Shown: in pieces, positions 38,042 to 48,516 of the stretch | Position numbering within the stretch: position 1 is the stretch's first letter | How the letters are laid out: the number at the start of each line of letters is the position of its first letter | NCBI GenBank assembly: GCA_945956915.1 | Contig: CAMFJH010000009.1 | Coordinates: 1 to 64,000, forward strand | Direction: 5' to 3' | Length of the DNA stretch: 64,000 nt | DNA from: an uncultured Francisellaceae bacterium | Lineage (GTDB): Bacteria; Pseudomonadota; Gammaproteobacteria; UBA6186; Azoamicaceae | Program-made: the position numbers and the translations under genes | Notes under the pieces: generated by a model | Told to the model about the DNA's origin: nothing | The model's database searches: none | The model's input: the letters and a program-made list of their open reading frames with translations, nothing else

Positions 38042-40411
38042 ATGGCTGAAATTGAAATCAATGGGCAAAAAATTGAAGCAAAATCAGGTTCCATGGTCAT
38101 TGAAGCTGCTGATAATTTAGGCATTCAAATCCCTCGTTTTTGTTACCACCGAAAATTACCTATTGCTGCCAATTGTCGTATGTGCCTTGTGGAAGTGGAA
38201 AAATCTCCTAAGCCTTTACCTGCCTGTGCAACGCCCGTTACTGCAGGCATGAAAATTTGGACTAAAACGCCTAAAGTCAAAGAAGCACAAAAATCAGTGA
38301 TGGAATTTTTGTTGATCAATCATCCTTTAGATTGTCCGATTTGTGATCAAGGGGGCGAATGTGAATTACAAGATGTGTCTTTAGAATACGGAAATGATAG
38401 TTCAAATTTTAGAGAAGCCAAGCGGGTAGTGGTCGATCAAGATTTAGGACCTTTAATTGCCTCGGACATGACGCGTTGTATTCAGTGTACGCGTTGTGTT
38501 CGTTTTGGATCGGAAATAGCAGGATATAGAGAGCTAGGCGCGACTGGAAGAGGTGAGCATTTAGAAATAAGCACCTTTATACAACACAATATGGAATCAG
38601 AAGTCTCAGGCAATGTGATTGATGTTTGCCCTGTAGGGGCTTTGACTTCTAAACCCTATCGTTTTACAGCAAGAGGATGGGAGCTTAATCAAACAGCCAG
38701 TGTTTCTCCTCATGATTGTTTAGGATCAAATCTCTTTGTGCATACCCGTCAAAATGAAGTGATGCGTGTGGTACCCAAAGAGAATGAATCCATTAATGAA
38801 GTCTGGTTATCCGATCGCGATCGGTTTAGTTATGAAGGCTTATCACACAAAGAACGCTTACACAGTCCTAAAATTAAAAAAAATGGTATTTGGCAAGAAG
38901 TAAGTTGGGAAACCGCACTTAAAGCGGTATTAAACGGCTTAGAGACTATTAAACAACAAGCTGGAAATGAGAATATAGGCGTTTTAGCTTCTCCCAATTT
39001 AAGCTTAGAAGAATTTTATATTGCTCAAAAATTTTTTAGAGCCAAAGGAATTGAAAATCTTGATCATCGTTTAAGAGAAGTGGATTTTAGAGATCAACAA
39101 GAGGCCCCTATATTTCCTAACTTAGGGTTGTCACTAGCGGCTTTAGAAAACCAAAAAGTATTGTTTTTAGTGGGCATGAATATTCACAAAGAACAACCCA
39201 TTTTAGGATTGAAATGTAGAAAAATGAGCTTGGCTGGCGCCAAAATAATCGCCATCAATACCAGTGATTGTGCCTATCATTTTGAAGTCTATAAAAAACA
39301 AGTTTTGCCTAAAGGCGATTTGGTATTGGGCTTAGCCGGCATTGCCAAAGCCTTGTGTCGTTTAACACCCTTGAAGATACCAGAGGGTGTAGAACACTGG
39401 TTAGCGGATATAGAACCCAGTGCACAAGATTTAGAAATGGCAGAGGTATTTTCTGAAGGCTCAGTTTCTATCGTGATGGGTTTTGAAGCCACGAGTCATC
39501 CGGAAGCTTCTCGCCTTCGAGCTTTAGCTAAGTTAATCGCTTTATTAAGTGGTGCAACTTTTGGGGTTTTAACAGAAGGCGCTAATACGGCAGGGGGATG
39601 GTTAGCTGGATTTTTGCCGCATCGTTTAGCTGGAGGATATACAACAGAGCCTGGGTATTCGATTGCAGAGATGTTAGATAAAAACCTTAAAGGTTATTGT
39701 TTATTGGCCACAGAGCCTGATTTGGATTGCATAGAATCCGGTAGGGCCTCGGAAGCTTTGCATCATGCAGATTTTGTCTGTGCCATGAGCGCTTATGAAT
39801 CAGACTTTTTAAAGAGTGTTGCAGATATATTATTGCCTATAGCGCCCTTTACTGAAAATGAGGGTACTTTTGTGAATGTTGAGGGTAAATGGCAATCTGT
39901 AAAAGCAATGCTTAAACCGCTGCATCAAAGCAGGCCTTTATGGAAAATCATACGGGTGCTAGGTAATTTAGCGAGCTTGCCTGGATTTCTGTACGAGAAT
40001 ATCACAGATATCTTGAAAGAAGTAAGCATGGAAGTCTTAGAAAATGATTCAATAGATCGGCGGCCTTGGCATTGCCCGAGCGATTTAAAAACGTATCATG
40101 AAGAAAAAGGTATCATGAGAATTGGTGCGGTGCCTTTATATGCGAGTGATGGTTTAGTACGGCGTGCACCAGCCTTGCAAAAAATGAAAGACGCAGGAAA
40201 GGCCCATTTGGCTTTAAATTCAAACATGGCCAAGCGTTTAGCCTTAAAAGAAGGTCAAAATGCCAGAGTGGTGTATAAAGACGCACAATGTATGTTGGTA
40301 ACCGTGATAGACGAAACAATTCCAGAGGATACAGTTTTTATTCCCTTAAGCCTTAAAAAAACGGTTTATTTAGGACGCCCCTATTGTATGGTAAATATTT
40401 ATGCAGAATAA
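38042..40411 (+). CDS. nuoG: NADH-quinone oxidoreductase subunit G
   Basis: 789 residues, a normal length for alpha/gamma-type NuoG. N-terminal [2Fe-2S] N1b domain (FCYHRKLPIAANCRMCLVEVE, CATPV), the His-ligated cluster N5 segment (HPLDCPICDQGGECELQD) and [4Fe-4S] N4 (CIQCTRCVRF), then a molybdopterin-oxidoreductase-like domain without cofactor and a C-terminal ferredoxin-like tail. Carries electrons from NuoE/F to NuoI. ATG 38042. Confidence 0.96.
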   Translation: MAEIEINGQKIEAKSGSMVIEAADNLGIQIPRFCYHRKLPIAANCRMCLVEVEKSPKPLPACATPVTAGMKIWTKTPKVKEAQKSVMEFLLINHPLDCPICDQGGECELQDVSLEYGNDSSNFREAKRVVVDQDLGPLIASDMTRCIQCTRCVRFGSEIAGYRELGATGRGEHLEISTFIQHNMESEVSGNVIDVCPVGALTSKPYRFTARGWELNQTASVSPHDCLGSNLFVHTRQNEVMRVVPKENESINEVWLSDRDRFSYEGLSHKERLHSPKIKKNGIWQEVSWETALKAVLNGLETIKQQAGNENIGVLASPNLSLEEFYIAQKFFRAKGIENLDHRLREVDFRDQQEAPIFPNLGLSLAALENQKVLFLVGMNIHKEQPILGLKCRKMSLAGAKIIAINTSDCAYHFEVYKKQVLPKGDLVLGLAGIAKALCRLTPLKIPEGVEHWLADIEPSAQDLEMAEVFSEGSVSIVMGFEATSHPEASRLRALAKLIALLSGATFGVLTEGANTAGGWLAGFLPHRLAGGYTTEPGYSIAEMLDKNLKGYCLLATEPDLDCIESGRASEALHHADFVCAMSAYESDFLKSVADILLPIAPFTENEGTFVNVEGKWQSVKAMLKPLHQSRPLWKIIRVLGNLASLPGFLYENITDILKEVSMEVLENDSIDRRPWHCPSDLKTYHEEKGIMRIGAVPLYASDGLVRRAPALQKMKDAGKAHLALNSNMAKRLALKEGQNARVVYKDAQCMLVTVIDETIPEDTVFIPLSLKKTVYLGRPYCMVNIYAE

Positions 40412-40423
40412 AGAGTTGACTCT

Positions 40424-41449
40424 ATGCTAAGTACTTTAACATTGGTTTTATATACGCTTATAAAAATTCTGGCTATTGTAGTGCCTTTATTATTGGCGGT
40501 AGCCTATCTTACATTTGCAGAACGAAAAGTGATTGGGTATATCCAAGGTCGCATAGGCCCTAATCGAGTGGGGCCTTATGGCTTGTTGCAGCCTATTGCC
40601 GATGGTGTGAAACTATTATTTAAAGAAATCAGTATTCCTTCACGTTCTAATCGTTATTTGTTTATTATAGCCCCTATGCTTGCCATGGGGCCAGCACTGG
40701 CTGCTTGGGCTGTGGTTCCTTTTGATACAGGCCTGGTATTAGCCGATATTAATATAGGCTTATTGTATTTATTGGCTATGACTTCTTTAGGTGTTTACGG
40801 TATTATGATTGCCGGTTGGGCTTCGAATTCACGTTATGCTTTTTTAGGGGCTCTAAGATCGACGGCTCAAATTATTTCTTATGAAATTCCCATGGGATTT
40901 GCCTTGGTAGGTGTGTTGATGGTTGCAGGATCGATGAATTTATCTGAAATTGTGATGGCACAACAAGGTGGATTCTGGCATTGGTATTGGCTGCCTTTGT
41001 TTCCTTTGTTTGTGATTTACTGGATTTCAGCAGTGGCTGAAACCAATAGAGCGCCTTTTGATGTGGCAGAAGGCGAATCTGAAATTGTGGCAGGATTTCA
41101 TGTGGAATATGGTGGGATGACATTTGCTATCTTTTTCCTAGCCGAATATTCAAATATGATTTTGGTTTCTACATTAGCCAGTGTTTTATTTATGGGTGGT
41201 TTTTTATCCCCTTTTGAAAATATTCCTCTTTTGATGCCCCTCTTTGCTTGGGTGCCAGGTTGGGTATGGCTGCTTTTAAAAATCTCTGGATTTTTGTTTT
41301 TATTTTTATGGTTTAGGGCTACTTTCCCGCGTTATCGATACGATCAAATTATGCGCTTAGGATGGAAAATTTTTATACCTATTTCGTTGCTATGGATATT
41401 CGTTATAGGCTTTTTTATCTTGATTCAAAAACAAGGGTGGCTGACATGA
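40424..41449 (+). CDS. nuoH: NADH-quinone oxidoreductase subunit H
   Basis: 341 residues, about eight transmembrane helices, with the diagnostic [21 protein letters not shown] and the quinone-site segment [21 protein letters not shown]. It forms the membrane anchor and quinone cavity beside NuoB/D. nuoI overlaps by 4 nt (ATGA). Confidence 0.96.
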   Translation: MLSTLTLVLYTLIKILAIVVPLLLAVAYLTFAERKVIGYIQGRIGPNRVGPYGLLQPIADGVKLLFKEISIPSRSNRYLFIIAPMLAMGPALAAWAVVPFDTGLVLADINIGLLYLLAMTSLGVYGIMIAGWASNSRYAFLGALRSTAQIISYEIPMGFALVGVLMVAGSMNLSEIVMAQQGGFWHWYWLPLFPLFVIYWISAVAETNRAPFDVAEGESEIVAGFHVEYGGMTFAIFFLAEYSNMILVSTLASVLFMGGFLSPFENIPLLMPLFAWVPGWVWLLLKISGFLFLFLWFRATFPRYRYDQIMRLGWKIFIPISLLWIFVIGFFILIQKQGWLT

Positions 41450-41949
41450 TAACTCATTTTTTTGAAAAAACAAGGTCTTTTTTCCAAACTTTTTTATTAT
41501 GGGAATTGCTTAAAGGCTTAAAGCTGACAGGCCGATATTTTTTTTCTAGAAAAATCACCATTCAATACCCAGAAGAAAAAACACCGACTTCTGTACGTTT
41601 TAGAGGCTTACATGCCCTAAGAAGATATGAAAATGGCGAAGAGCGGTGCATAGCCTGTAAATTGTGCGAGGCTGTTTGCCCAGCCCTTGCCATTACCATT
41701 GAATCAGAGCCTAGGTGCGATGGCTCAAGACGTACTACTTTGTATGATATCGATTTGTTTAAATGTGTTTACTGTGGCTTTTGTGAAGAAGCGTGTCCTG
41801 TGGATGCAATTGTCTTAACGGATGTCGGCGATTTTCATATAGAAAACAGAGGTGAAAATATATTGAGCAAGCAAAATTTATTAGCCATTGGTGATAAAAT
41901 GGAGGCCCAAATTGCACACAATAGAGCAGAAGATGCGGCTTTCCGATAA
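41446..41949 (+). CDS. nuoI: NADH-quinone oxidoreductase subunit I
   Basis: 167 residues from ATG 41446 (start chosen for the ATGA overlap with nuoH; a longer frame exists but would add 28 unrelated residues). Two [4Fe-4S] clusters: [12 protein letters not shown] and [16 protein letters not shown]. It links NuoG to the quinone-reducing NuoB cluster N2. Confidence 0.96.
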   Translation: MITHFFEKTRSFFQTFLLWELLKGLKLTGRYFFSRKITIQYPEEKTPTSVRFRGLHALRRYENGEERCIACKLCEAVCPALAITIESEPRCDGSRRTTLYDIDLFKCVYCGFCEEACPVDAIVLTDVGDFHIENRGENILSKQNLLAIGDKMEAQIAHNRAEDAAFR

Positions 41950-41961
41950 GCGAGGGTATCT

Positions 41962-42585
41962 ATGACAATTCCAGAACTCGTCTTTTATTTTTTTTCTGCC
42001 ATGGCACTTTTATCCGGGATCATGGTTATTGTCGCAAAAAATCCAGTACGTGCGGTCTTAAGCCTAATCTTGAGTTTTATTTCGATGGCAGCTTTGTGGC
42101 TTTTGCTGGAAGCTGAATTTTTAGCCATTACGTTAATATTGGTTTACGTAGGTGCGGTAATGGTACTGTTCTTATTTGTAGTCATGATGTTGGATATTGA
42201 TATTTCAACCAGAAGAGAGGGCTTTGCTAAATTTTTACCCTTAGGGATTTGTGTGTCAGTCTTGGTTGTTTTAGGCCTAGTGACTGCCGTGAGTCATGAA
42301 GATTTTGGGACCCAAAAATACCCCATCCCTGTGCTGAAAGAGCTTACTTTTAGCAATATAAGCGTGTTAGGGGAATTATTGTATACCCAATATTTATATC
42401 CTTTTGAAATTGCGGGTGTTTTGCTATTGGTCGCTATTGTGGCTGCCATCAGTTTAAGTTTTAAGGGAAAAGGCGCTTTAAGGGACGATAGCTTAATAGA
42501 GCCTGGCTTGCAGGTTCAAGCGAGTAAAAAAGATAGGTTGCGCATTGTAAAAATGAAATCGGAAACAGGAAATTCTCTATGTTAG
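41962..42585 (+). CDS. nuoJ: NADH-quinone oxidoreductase subunit J
   Basis: 207 residues, five predicted transmembrane helices ([42 protein letters not shown] with the conserved [14 protein letters not shown] block). Membrane arm subunit. Followed by nuoK with 7-nt overlap. Confidence 0.95.
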   Translation: MTIPELVFYFFSAMALLSGIMVIVAKNPVRAVLSLILSFISMAALWLLLEAEFLAITLILVYVGAVMVLFLFVVMMLDIDISTRREGFAKFLPLGICVSVLVVLGLVTAVSHEDFGTQKYPIPVLKELTFSNISVLGELLYTQYLYPFEIAGVLLLVAIVAAISLSFKGKGALRDDSLIEPGLQVQASKKDRLRIVKMKSETGNSLC

Positions 42586-42884
42586 CGCTTTATCATTATT
42601 TAACGGTCAGTGCCATATTATTTGGTATAGGCGTGGCAGGTATTTTTATTAATCGTAAAAATATTATTTTATTTTTAATGTGTATTGAGTTAATGTTATT
42701 ATCCGTCAATACCAATTTCATAGCTTTTTCCCATTTTTTAAAAGATTTTTCTGGTCAGATTTTTGTGTTTTTTATTTTAACAGTTGCCGCTGCAGAAGCC
42801 GCAATTGGCTTGGCTATTCTGGTGGTGGTCTTTAGACGTTTAAAGACTATTCAAGTTGAAGCTCTTGATTCCTTAAAGGGGTAG
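42579..42884 (+). CDS. nuoK: NADH-quinone oxidoreductase subunit K
   Basis: 101 residues with three transmembrane helices, and the conserved carboxylates in [14 protein letters not shown] (Glu) and [15 protein letters not shown] (Glu) that take part in proton transfer. Start ATG inside the nuoJ end; nuoL begins 3 bp after its stop. Confidence 0.96.
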   Translation: MLALYHYLTVSAILFGIGVAGIFINRKNIILFLMCIELMLLSVNTNFIAFSHFLKDFSGQIFVFFILTVAAAEAAIGLAILVVVFRRLKTIQVEALDSLKG

Positions 42885-42887
42885 TCT

Positions 42888-44801
42888 ATGTATAGCTATA
42901 CACTTTGGATAGTCTTATTACCACTCTTAGGTGCTGCGATAAGCGGTTTAGGCTGTCGGTATGTCAGTAAGCGCTTGGCCCATTGGGTGGCTATTCTTGG
43001 GGTTGCTGTTTCTTTTGTTTTATCAGTTTATGTTTTTAAAGCCTTGGTTTGGGATAATCAACCCGATTGGAATGAAAATATTTATACCTGGGGTGTGAGC
43101 GAAGGCATATCTTTTGAAATCGGATTTATGATTGATCGCCTAAGTGCTTTGATGATGGTGGTGGTTAATTTTGTTTCGCTGATGGTACATATTTATACCG
43201 TGGGTTATATGAAAGACGATCCGGGGTATCAACGCTTTTTTGCTTATATTTCTCTTTTTACCTTTGGTATGTTGATGTTGGTGATGTCCAATAATTTTTT
43301 ACAACTGTTTTTTGGGTGGGAAGCTGTAGGGTTAATGTCCTATTTATTAATCGGCTTTTGGTTTAAGCGCGAGAATGCAACCTTTGCGGGTTTAAAAGCT
43401 TTTTTAGTCAATAGGCTAGGGGATTTAGGCTTTATATTGGGGATTGCTGCGGTTTTATATTATTTTGGCACTTTGGATTATGCAAGCGTATTTACCCAAC
43501 TATCAGAACATAAAAGCATGCATACTTATGTCATGACTTTTATGTGTATGGCCTTATTTGTAGGCGCGATGGGAAAATCAGCCCAAGTGCCCTTGCATGT
43601 ATGGTTACCCGATTCTATGGAAGGCCCAACCCCCATTTCAGCTTTAATTCATGCTGCGACCATGGTCACTGCAGGTGTTTTTATGGTGGCCAGAATGTCA
43701 CCTTTATTCGAGCATTCTGCCTTTAGTTTAAATTTCATGTTGATCATTGGTGCGATTACTTGTTTATTAATGGGTATTTTAGGCATAGTGCAAAATGATA
43801 TTAAACGGATTATTGCCTATTCTACTTTGTCCCAATTAGGATATATGGTGATGGCTTTAGGGGCTTCTGCGTATTCTATTGCTATTTTTCATTTAATGAC
43901 TCACGCCTTTTTTAAGGCTGTATTATTTTTAGGGGCAGGTTCTGTTATTATTGCATTGCATCATGAGCAGAATATTTGGAAAATGGGGGCTTTAAAAAAT
44001 AAAATGCCCATCACCTATATTACCATGTTAATAGGCTCTTTGGCTTTAATCGGCTTTCCATTTTTTTCAGGCTTTTATTCCAAAGATTTAATTATTGAAG
44101 CGGTACGTGCTTCTCGATTGCCGGCTGCACCCATCGCATACTGGGTTGCCTTGGGTTCGGTATTTGTAACGGCATTGTATACCTTTAGATTATTATTTGT
44201 GGTATTTTGGGGGCCTCAAGAAAATCATGAAACCGTGCATGAATCTCCTGCCGTCATTTGGGTGCCTTTAGTATTATTAGCCATTCCTTCGCTAATAGCA
44301 GGGGCTTTGTTTGTAGAGCCTTTATTCAATCATTTTTTTAAAACATCCATTGTGGTACACAATTCTCATACGGCTATGGTAGAACTCGAACAAAGCTTTC
44401 AAGGTGTTTGGGAGATGGGTTGGCATGGATTAGGATCTCCGCCTTTTTGTTTAGCATTGATAGGTATTCTGGTTGCTTGGTTTTGTTATCGTAAAATGCC
44501 TACACTTCCCGGATTTTTGAAAGAAAAGTGGTGGCCATTGAATTTTATTTTAAGCCAAAAATATGGTTTCGATGCGTTTAATGAATGGATCTTAAGCCGT
44601 GGTACAAAAAGCATTGGGTGGATATGTTCACAATTTGGTGATAAATTACTCATCGATGGGATGGTCGTGAATGGGACAGCCCATACGGTTTCTAAATTAT
44701 CAGGCTTATTTAGGCAATTACAAACGGGCTATCTCTACCATTATGCCTTTGTCATGATAACCGGTTTCTTGGCATTATTGCTTTGGCTTTTATTAAACTA
44801 G
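42888..44801 (+). CDS. nuoL: NADH-quinone oxidoreductase subunit L
   Basis: 637 residues, antiporter-like subunit with about 16 helices and the lateral C-terminal helix. Segments: [29 protein letters not shown]-type core (seen as [18 protein letters not shown]), [17 protein letters not shown], and [13 protein letters not shown]. Proton-pumping subunit at the far end of the membrane arm. 16 bp to nuoM. Confidence 0.96.
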   Translation: [637 protein letters not shown]

Positions 44802-44816
44802 TGTGGGTAAAGTAAT

Positions 44817-46322
44817 ATGTCTTTTCCATTATTAAGCACATTGATATGGTTACCCATTTTAAGTGGGTTATTATTGCTCATTTATGATAAATATAAATCG
44901 CATTCTGCTATGCTTTCTCAAGGCTTTGCTTTAGGCATTTCAATAATTCTATTAGCCTTATGTATACCTTTAGTGATGGAATTTGATAGTATAAGTTATG
45001 CCATGCAATGGACAGAACAGGTCCCGTGGATTGGTTCTTTAGGTGTACAGTACTCGCTGGGTGTCGATGGATTTTCCTTGCCCTTAATTCTATTAAGTTG
45101 TTTTATGACTTTTTTGGTAGTATTGTCCTCTTATCATTCTGTTAAGACTCAAATCAATGCCTACTTAGCCGCTTTTTTGATTATGGAAGGCTTAATGATT
45201 GGAGTATTTGCTGCGGTTGATGCCATTTTATTTTATACCTTTTGGGAAGCCATGTTGGTACCGATGTTTTTAATCATTGGTTTTTGGGGCGGGCAAAATA
45301 GGATTTACGCGACTTTTAAATTTTTCTTATACACTTTTTTAGGCTCTGTTTTATTATTAGTCGCGATTGTGTATTTGCATTGGGCTTCAAAGCAAGCGGG
45401 TGTTAGAACGGATGAGCTCTTTAATATTTTAAGCTTTCAGGATCTCAGCTTAAGCTTATCAATACAAAAAGCTTTATTTTTAGCATTCGTGATTGCTTTT
45501 GCCGTAAAAATACCAATGGTACCTGTGCATACCTGGTTACCAGATGCGCATACAGAAGCGCCTACGGGAGGCTCGGTGATCTTGGCTGCTATTTTATTAA
45601 AAATGGGTGGATACGGGTTTATTCGTTTTGTCTTACCTATCACCCCCGATGCCACACGTTTCTATTCAGGCGGCATGATTGGCTTGTCTTTGATTGCGAT
45701 TGTCTACATTGCTCTTATTACCCTTGTACAAAAAGATATGAAGCGATTAATCGCGTATTCTTCGATTTCGCATATGGGATTTGTAACCTTAGGCTTATTT
45801 ATAGGCTCTGCTATGGGGATTGAAGGTGCTATGGTGCAAATGATATCTCATGGCTTTGTGTCTGGCGCTTTGTTCTTGTGTGTGGGTGTATTATACGATC
45901 GCTTACATTCTCGAAAAATAGCCGATTATGGTGGTATAGCGAATAAAATGCCGATTTTTTCTGTTTTTCTAATGCTCTTTGCCATGGCCAATGTTGCTTT
46001 ACCGGGAACCTCGGGATTTGTAGGGGAATTTTTAGTTATATTAGCTGCTTTTAAAGCCAATGTGGGGTATGCAATCTTAGCCGGGACTACTTTGGTTTTA
46101 GGCGCAGCCTATACTTTATCGATGGTAAAGCGTATTTTATTTGGCCCCATTCGATCGAATGCGATTGCAGCTATGCCTGATCTGAATAAAATTGAAAAAA
46201 CAGTATTGGGCTTATTAGCGATTGTTGTCTTGGTAATAGGTTGTTGGCCTGCGCCTTTATTAAAAATACTCAATGCTTCTTCGGCGCATTTATTAGAACA
46301 AGTCAATCATGCCAAATATTAA
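44817..46322 (+). CDS. nuoM: NADH-quinone oxidoreductase subunit M
   Basis: 501 residues, 14-helix antiporter-like subunit. Conserved Lys/Glu region: TFWEAMLVPMFLIIGFWGG, HTWLPDAHTEAPTGGSVIL and KRLIAYSSISHMGFV. Full length. Confidence 0.96.
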   Translation: MSFPLLSTLIWLPILSGLLLLIYDKYKSHSAMLSQGFALGISIILLALCIPLVMEFDSISYAMQWTEQVPWIGSLGVQYSLGVDGFSLPLILLSCFMTFLVVLSSYHSVKTQINAYLAAFLIMEGLMIGVFAAVDAILFYTFWEAMLVPMFLIIGFWGGQNRIYATFKFFLYTFLGSVLLLVAIVYLHWASKQAGVRTDELFNILSFQDLSLSLSIQKALFLAFVIAFAVKIPMVPVHTWLPDAHTEAPTGGSVILAAILLKMGGYGFIRFVLPITPDATRFYSGGMIGLSLIAIVYIALITLVQKDMKRLIAYSSISHMGFVTLGLFIGSAMGIEGAMVQMISHGFVSGALFLCVGVLYDRLHSRKIADYGGIANKMPIFSVFLMLFAMANVALPGTSGFVGEFLVILAAFKANVGYAILAGTTLVLGAAYTLSMVKRILFGPIRSNAIAAMPDLNKIEKTVLGLLAIVVLVIGCWPAPLLKILNASSAHLLEQVNHAKY

Positions 46323-46338
46323 TACGGGAGTATAACAG

Positions 46339-47790
46339 ATGCTATTAAATGAAGCAGGGATACTGAGTCCAGAAATATGGATTGCTTGTATGGCTTCCTT
46401 GATACTGGTGATAGATGTTTTCTTGCCTAAAAATAATAAAGGCCTGACTTATGTATTAACGCAACTTAGTCTAATTGTTGCGATGATCCTAAGTGCTCGT
46501 TTGCTAGGCGCGGGTACACAAATAGGTTTTTATAATCATTTTGTTTTAGATGAGTTGGGTACTCTATTAAAATTATGTATTTATATTTTTGCTTTTTTTG
46601 TTTTTATGTACTCCAAAACTTATAACCAAGAGAGAGATGTTCATAGCGGAGAATATTATGTTCTATGCTTGTTTTCGATTTTAGGTATGATGATTTTAAT
46701 CTCGTCTAGAAGTTTTTTAAGCTTATATTTAGGCTTAGAATTATTTGCTTTGCCCATTTATGCCTTGGTTGCCTTTGTAAAAAAACAAAAAGAAGGGGCT
46801 GAGGCTGCAATGAAATATTTTGTAGTCGGTGCGATGGCATCTGCTATGTTACTGTATGGGGTATCCTTATTGTATGGCATGACAGGTAGCTTTGAGATAG
46901 GCAAAATGGCAGAGCAATTGTTAAGCCAGCCTGCCATTCCGCCTTTGGCTATTTCTTTTGGTTTGATGTTTGTAATTGCGGGACTTGCCTTTAAATGGGG
47001 GGCCGTACCTTTTCATATGTGGTTACCGGATGTGTACCAAGGTGCTCCGAGTTCTGTGACTTTGTTTATTGGGACTTTGCCAAAATTAGCGGCTTTTGGA
47101 ATGGCCATACGTATTTTAGTGGATGCCTTTCCTGCATTGCATCCGCATTGGGAACCTTTGTTAATGGTACTGTCCTTTTTTTCTTTAGCCTTAGGCAATA
47201 TTGTTGCCATTGCACAGACAAATATTAAACGGATGCTGGCATATTCCACTATTGGACATGTAGGCTTTTTATTTTTAGGCTTACTAGCAGGATCCACTTC
47301 GGGTTATTCAGCAGCTTTATTGTACACAATCATTTATGCATTAATGGCCTTGGGTGGATTTGGTATTATTGTAGCTTTAAGTCATAAAGGATTTGAGGCT
47401 GAGAATATAACAGATTTTAAAGGCTTAGCTGCAAGAGAACCCTTAATTGCGTTTATGATGATGCTTATATTGTTATCGTTAACGGGCATTCCACCATTAG
47501 CAGGATTTTATGCTAAATTTCTAGTGCTTGATGCACTCGTGAATGCAGGATATGTAGAGTTAGCAGCGATTGCAGTGGTTTTTTCGGTAATCGGGGCTTA
47601 TTATTATTTAAGAGTGATTAAAATGATGTATTTTGATGAACCCATAGAAGGGTGGTCTCATATTTTCACCCGTGTCTCATTTAAAGATCGTGCATTGATT
47701 TCTTTGAATGGCGCTTTGTTGTTATTATTAGGCATTTTTCCGGCGTATCTCTGGAATATTTGTGTGAGTGCAATGAAAAACAGCTATTAA
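46339..47790 (+). CDS. nuoN: NADH-quinone oxidoreductase subunit N
   Basis: 483 residues, antiporter-like subunit next to NuoK. Conserved SLYLGLELFALPIYALVAF, FHMWLPDVYQGAPSSVTLFIG and KRMLAYSTIGHVGFL. It is the last nuo gene; 78 bp to the next gene contain a new promoter. Confidence 0.95.
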   Translation: MLLNEAGILSPEIWIACMASLILVIDVFLPKNNKGLTYVLTQLSLIVAMILSARLLGAGTQIGFYNHFVLDELGTLLKLCIYIFAFFVFMYSKTYNQERDVHSGEYYVLCLFSILGMMILISSRSFLSLYLGLELFALPIYALVAFVKKQKEGAEAAMKYFVVGAMASAMLLYGVSLLYGMTGSFEIGKMAEQLLSQPAIPPLAISFGLMFVIAGLAFKWGAVPFHMWLPDVYQGAPSSVTLFIGTLPKLAAFGMAIRILVDAFPALHPHWEPLLMVLSFFSLALGNIVAIAQTNIKRMLAYSTIGHVGFLFLGLLAGSTSGYSAALLYTIIYALMALGGFGIIVALSHKGFEAENITDFKGLAAREPLIAFMMMLILLSLTGIPPLAGFYAKFLVLDALVNAGYVELAAIAVVFSVIGAYYYLRVIKMMYFDEPIEGWSHIFTRVSFKDRALISLNGALLLLLGIFPAYLWNICVSAMKNSY

Positions 47791-47807
47791 CATTGTTAGT
47801 TGATTAC

Positions 47808-47836
47808 TTGACAAAGCTTAAGCCTTCATCCAAAAT
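47808..47836 (+). promoter_or_regulatory. Promoter downstream of nuoN
   Basis: TTGACA at 47808-47813, a 17-bp spacer and CAAAAT at 47831-47836 (four of six -10 matches). It would drive the following pair independently of nuo. Confidence 0.5.
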
Positions 47837-47868
47837 GAGGATCATAGTACTTGTTTTGGAATGAACTT

Positions 47869-48516
47869 ATGAAAAGAATATTACATTATTTATCTTTTAT
47901 CGCGCTCTTTTCTTTTCTTTTGTCTTTATCAAATATGGCCTACTCAGAAGAAACTGAATCTATGATGGTCACTGTTCAGCAAGGAAAACTGGGTTCAGGT
48001 GGGGCAGCACAAGTCTATCAAGTATCCACGGGCGAAAGCATTTTTATCCCAGTTGCGGGTTCTGGCTTACAACCTCCTAAACCTGTGCAAGCACCTACTG
48101 TACATCAGTTGCGGGGAGAAGCTTTGTCAAAAGCGGTACAAGCGAAAGTGACAGAATTACAAAAGAAACAAGATGAATATAATAATGAATTATATATCGT
48201 ACAAAAAGCACCCATAGAACTAGAAAGACAAGATTTGGCAAGACAATTGCACGATTTACAAAATGAACAGATAAAATATAATGCCCAAACCAATATTATA
48301 GACACTGAAAAACAAAAAATAGCTGCACAACTCGCTCAACAAGCTCCGAATGTTGCTTCAGGTGTGCATATTAAACCTATACTATTAGAAAATAATGAAC
48401 TAGAATTACAAATCAGTAGTGATCAATCTCAAGCCAGCATTAAAACTGCCTTAGGAGCTTGGTCACAAATTCCAGGTGTTGATCCTGAAACTTGGGTAAA
48501 GGTGGATTTAAAATGA
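47869..48516 (+). CDS. Secreted or periplasmic coiled-coil protein
   Basis: 215 residues from ATG 47869. A signal peptide (ILHYLSFIALFSFLLSLSNM, cleavage after AYS) precedes a soluble region: a Gly/Gln-rich beta stretch (about 30-75, KLGSGGAAQVYQVSTGE), a Lys/Glu/Gln coiled coil (about 80-160, QAKVTELQKKQDEYNNELY) and a short beta C-terminus. No family recognised. Its stop overlaps the next start by 4 nt (ATGA), so the two products may act together despite one being exported and the other cytosolic. Confidence 0.6.
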   Translation: MKRILHYLSFIALFSFLLSLSNMAYSEETESMMVTVQQGKLGSGGAAQVYQVSTGESIFIPVAGSGLQPPKPVQAPTVHQLRGEALSKAVQAKVTELQKKQDEYNNELYIVQKAPIELERQDLARQLHDLQNEQIKYNAQTNIIDTEKQKIAAQLAQQAPNVASGVHIKPILLENNELELQISSDQSQASIKTALGAWSQIPGVDPETWVKVDLK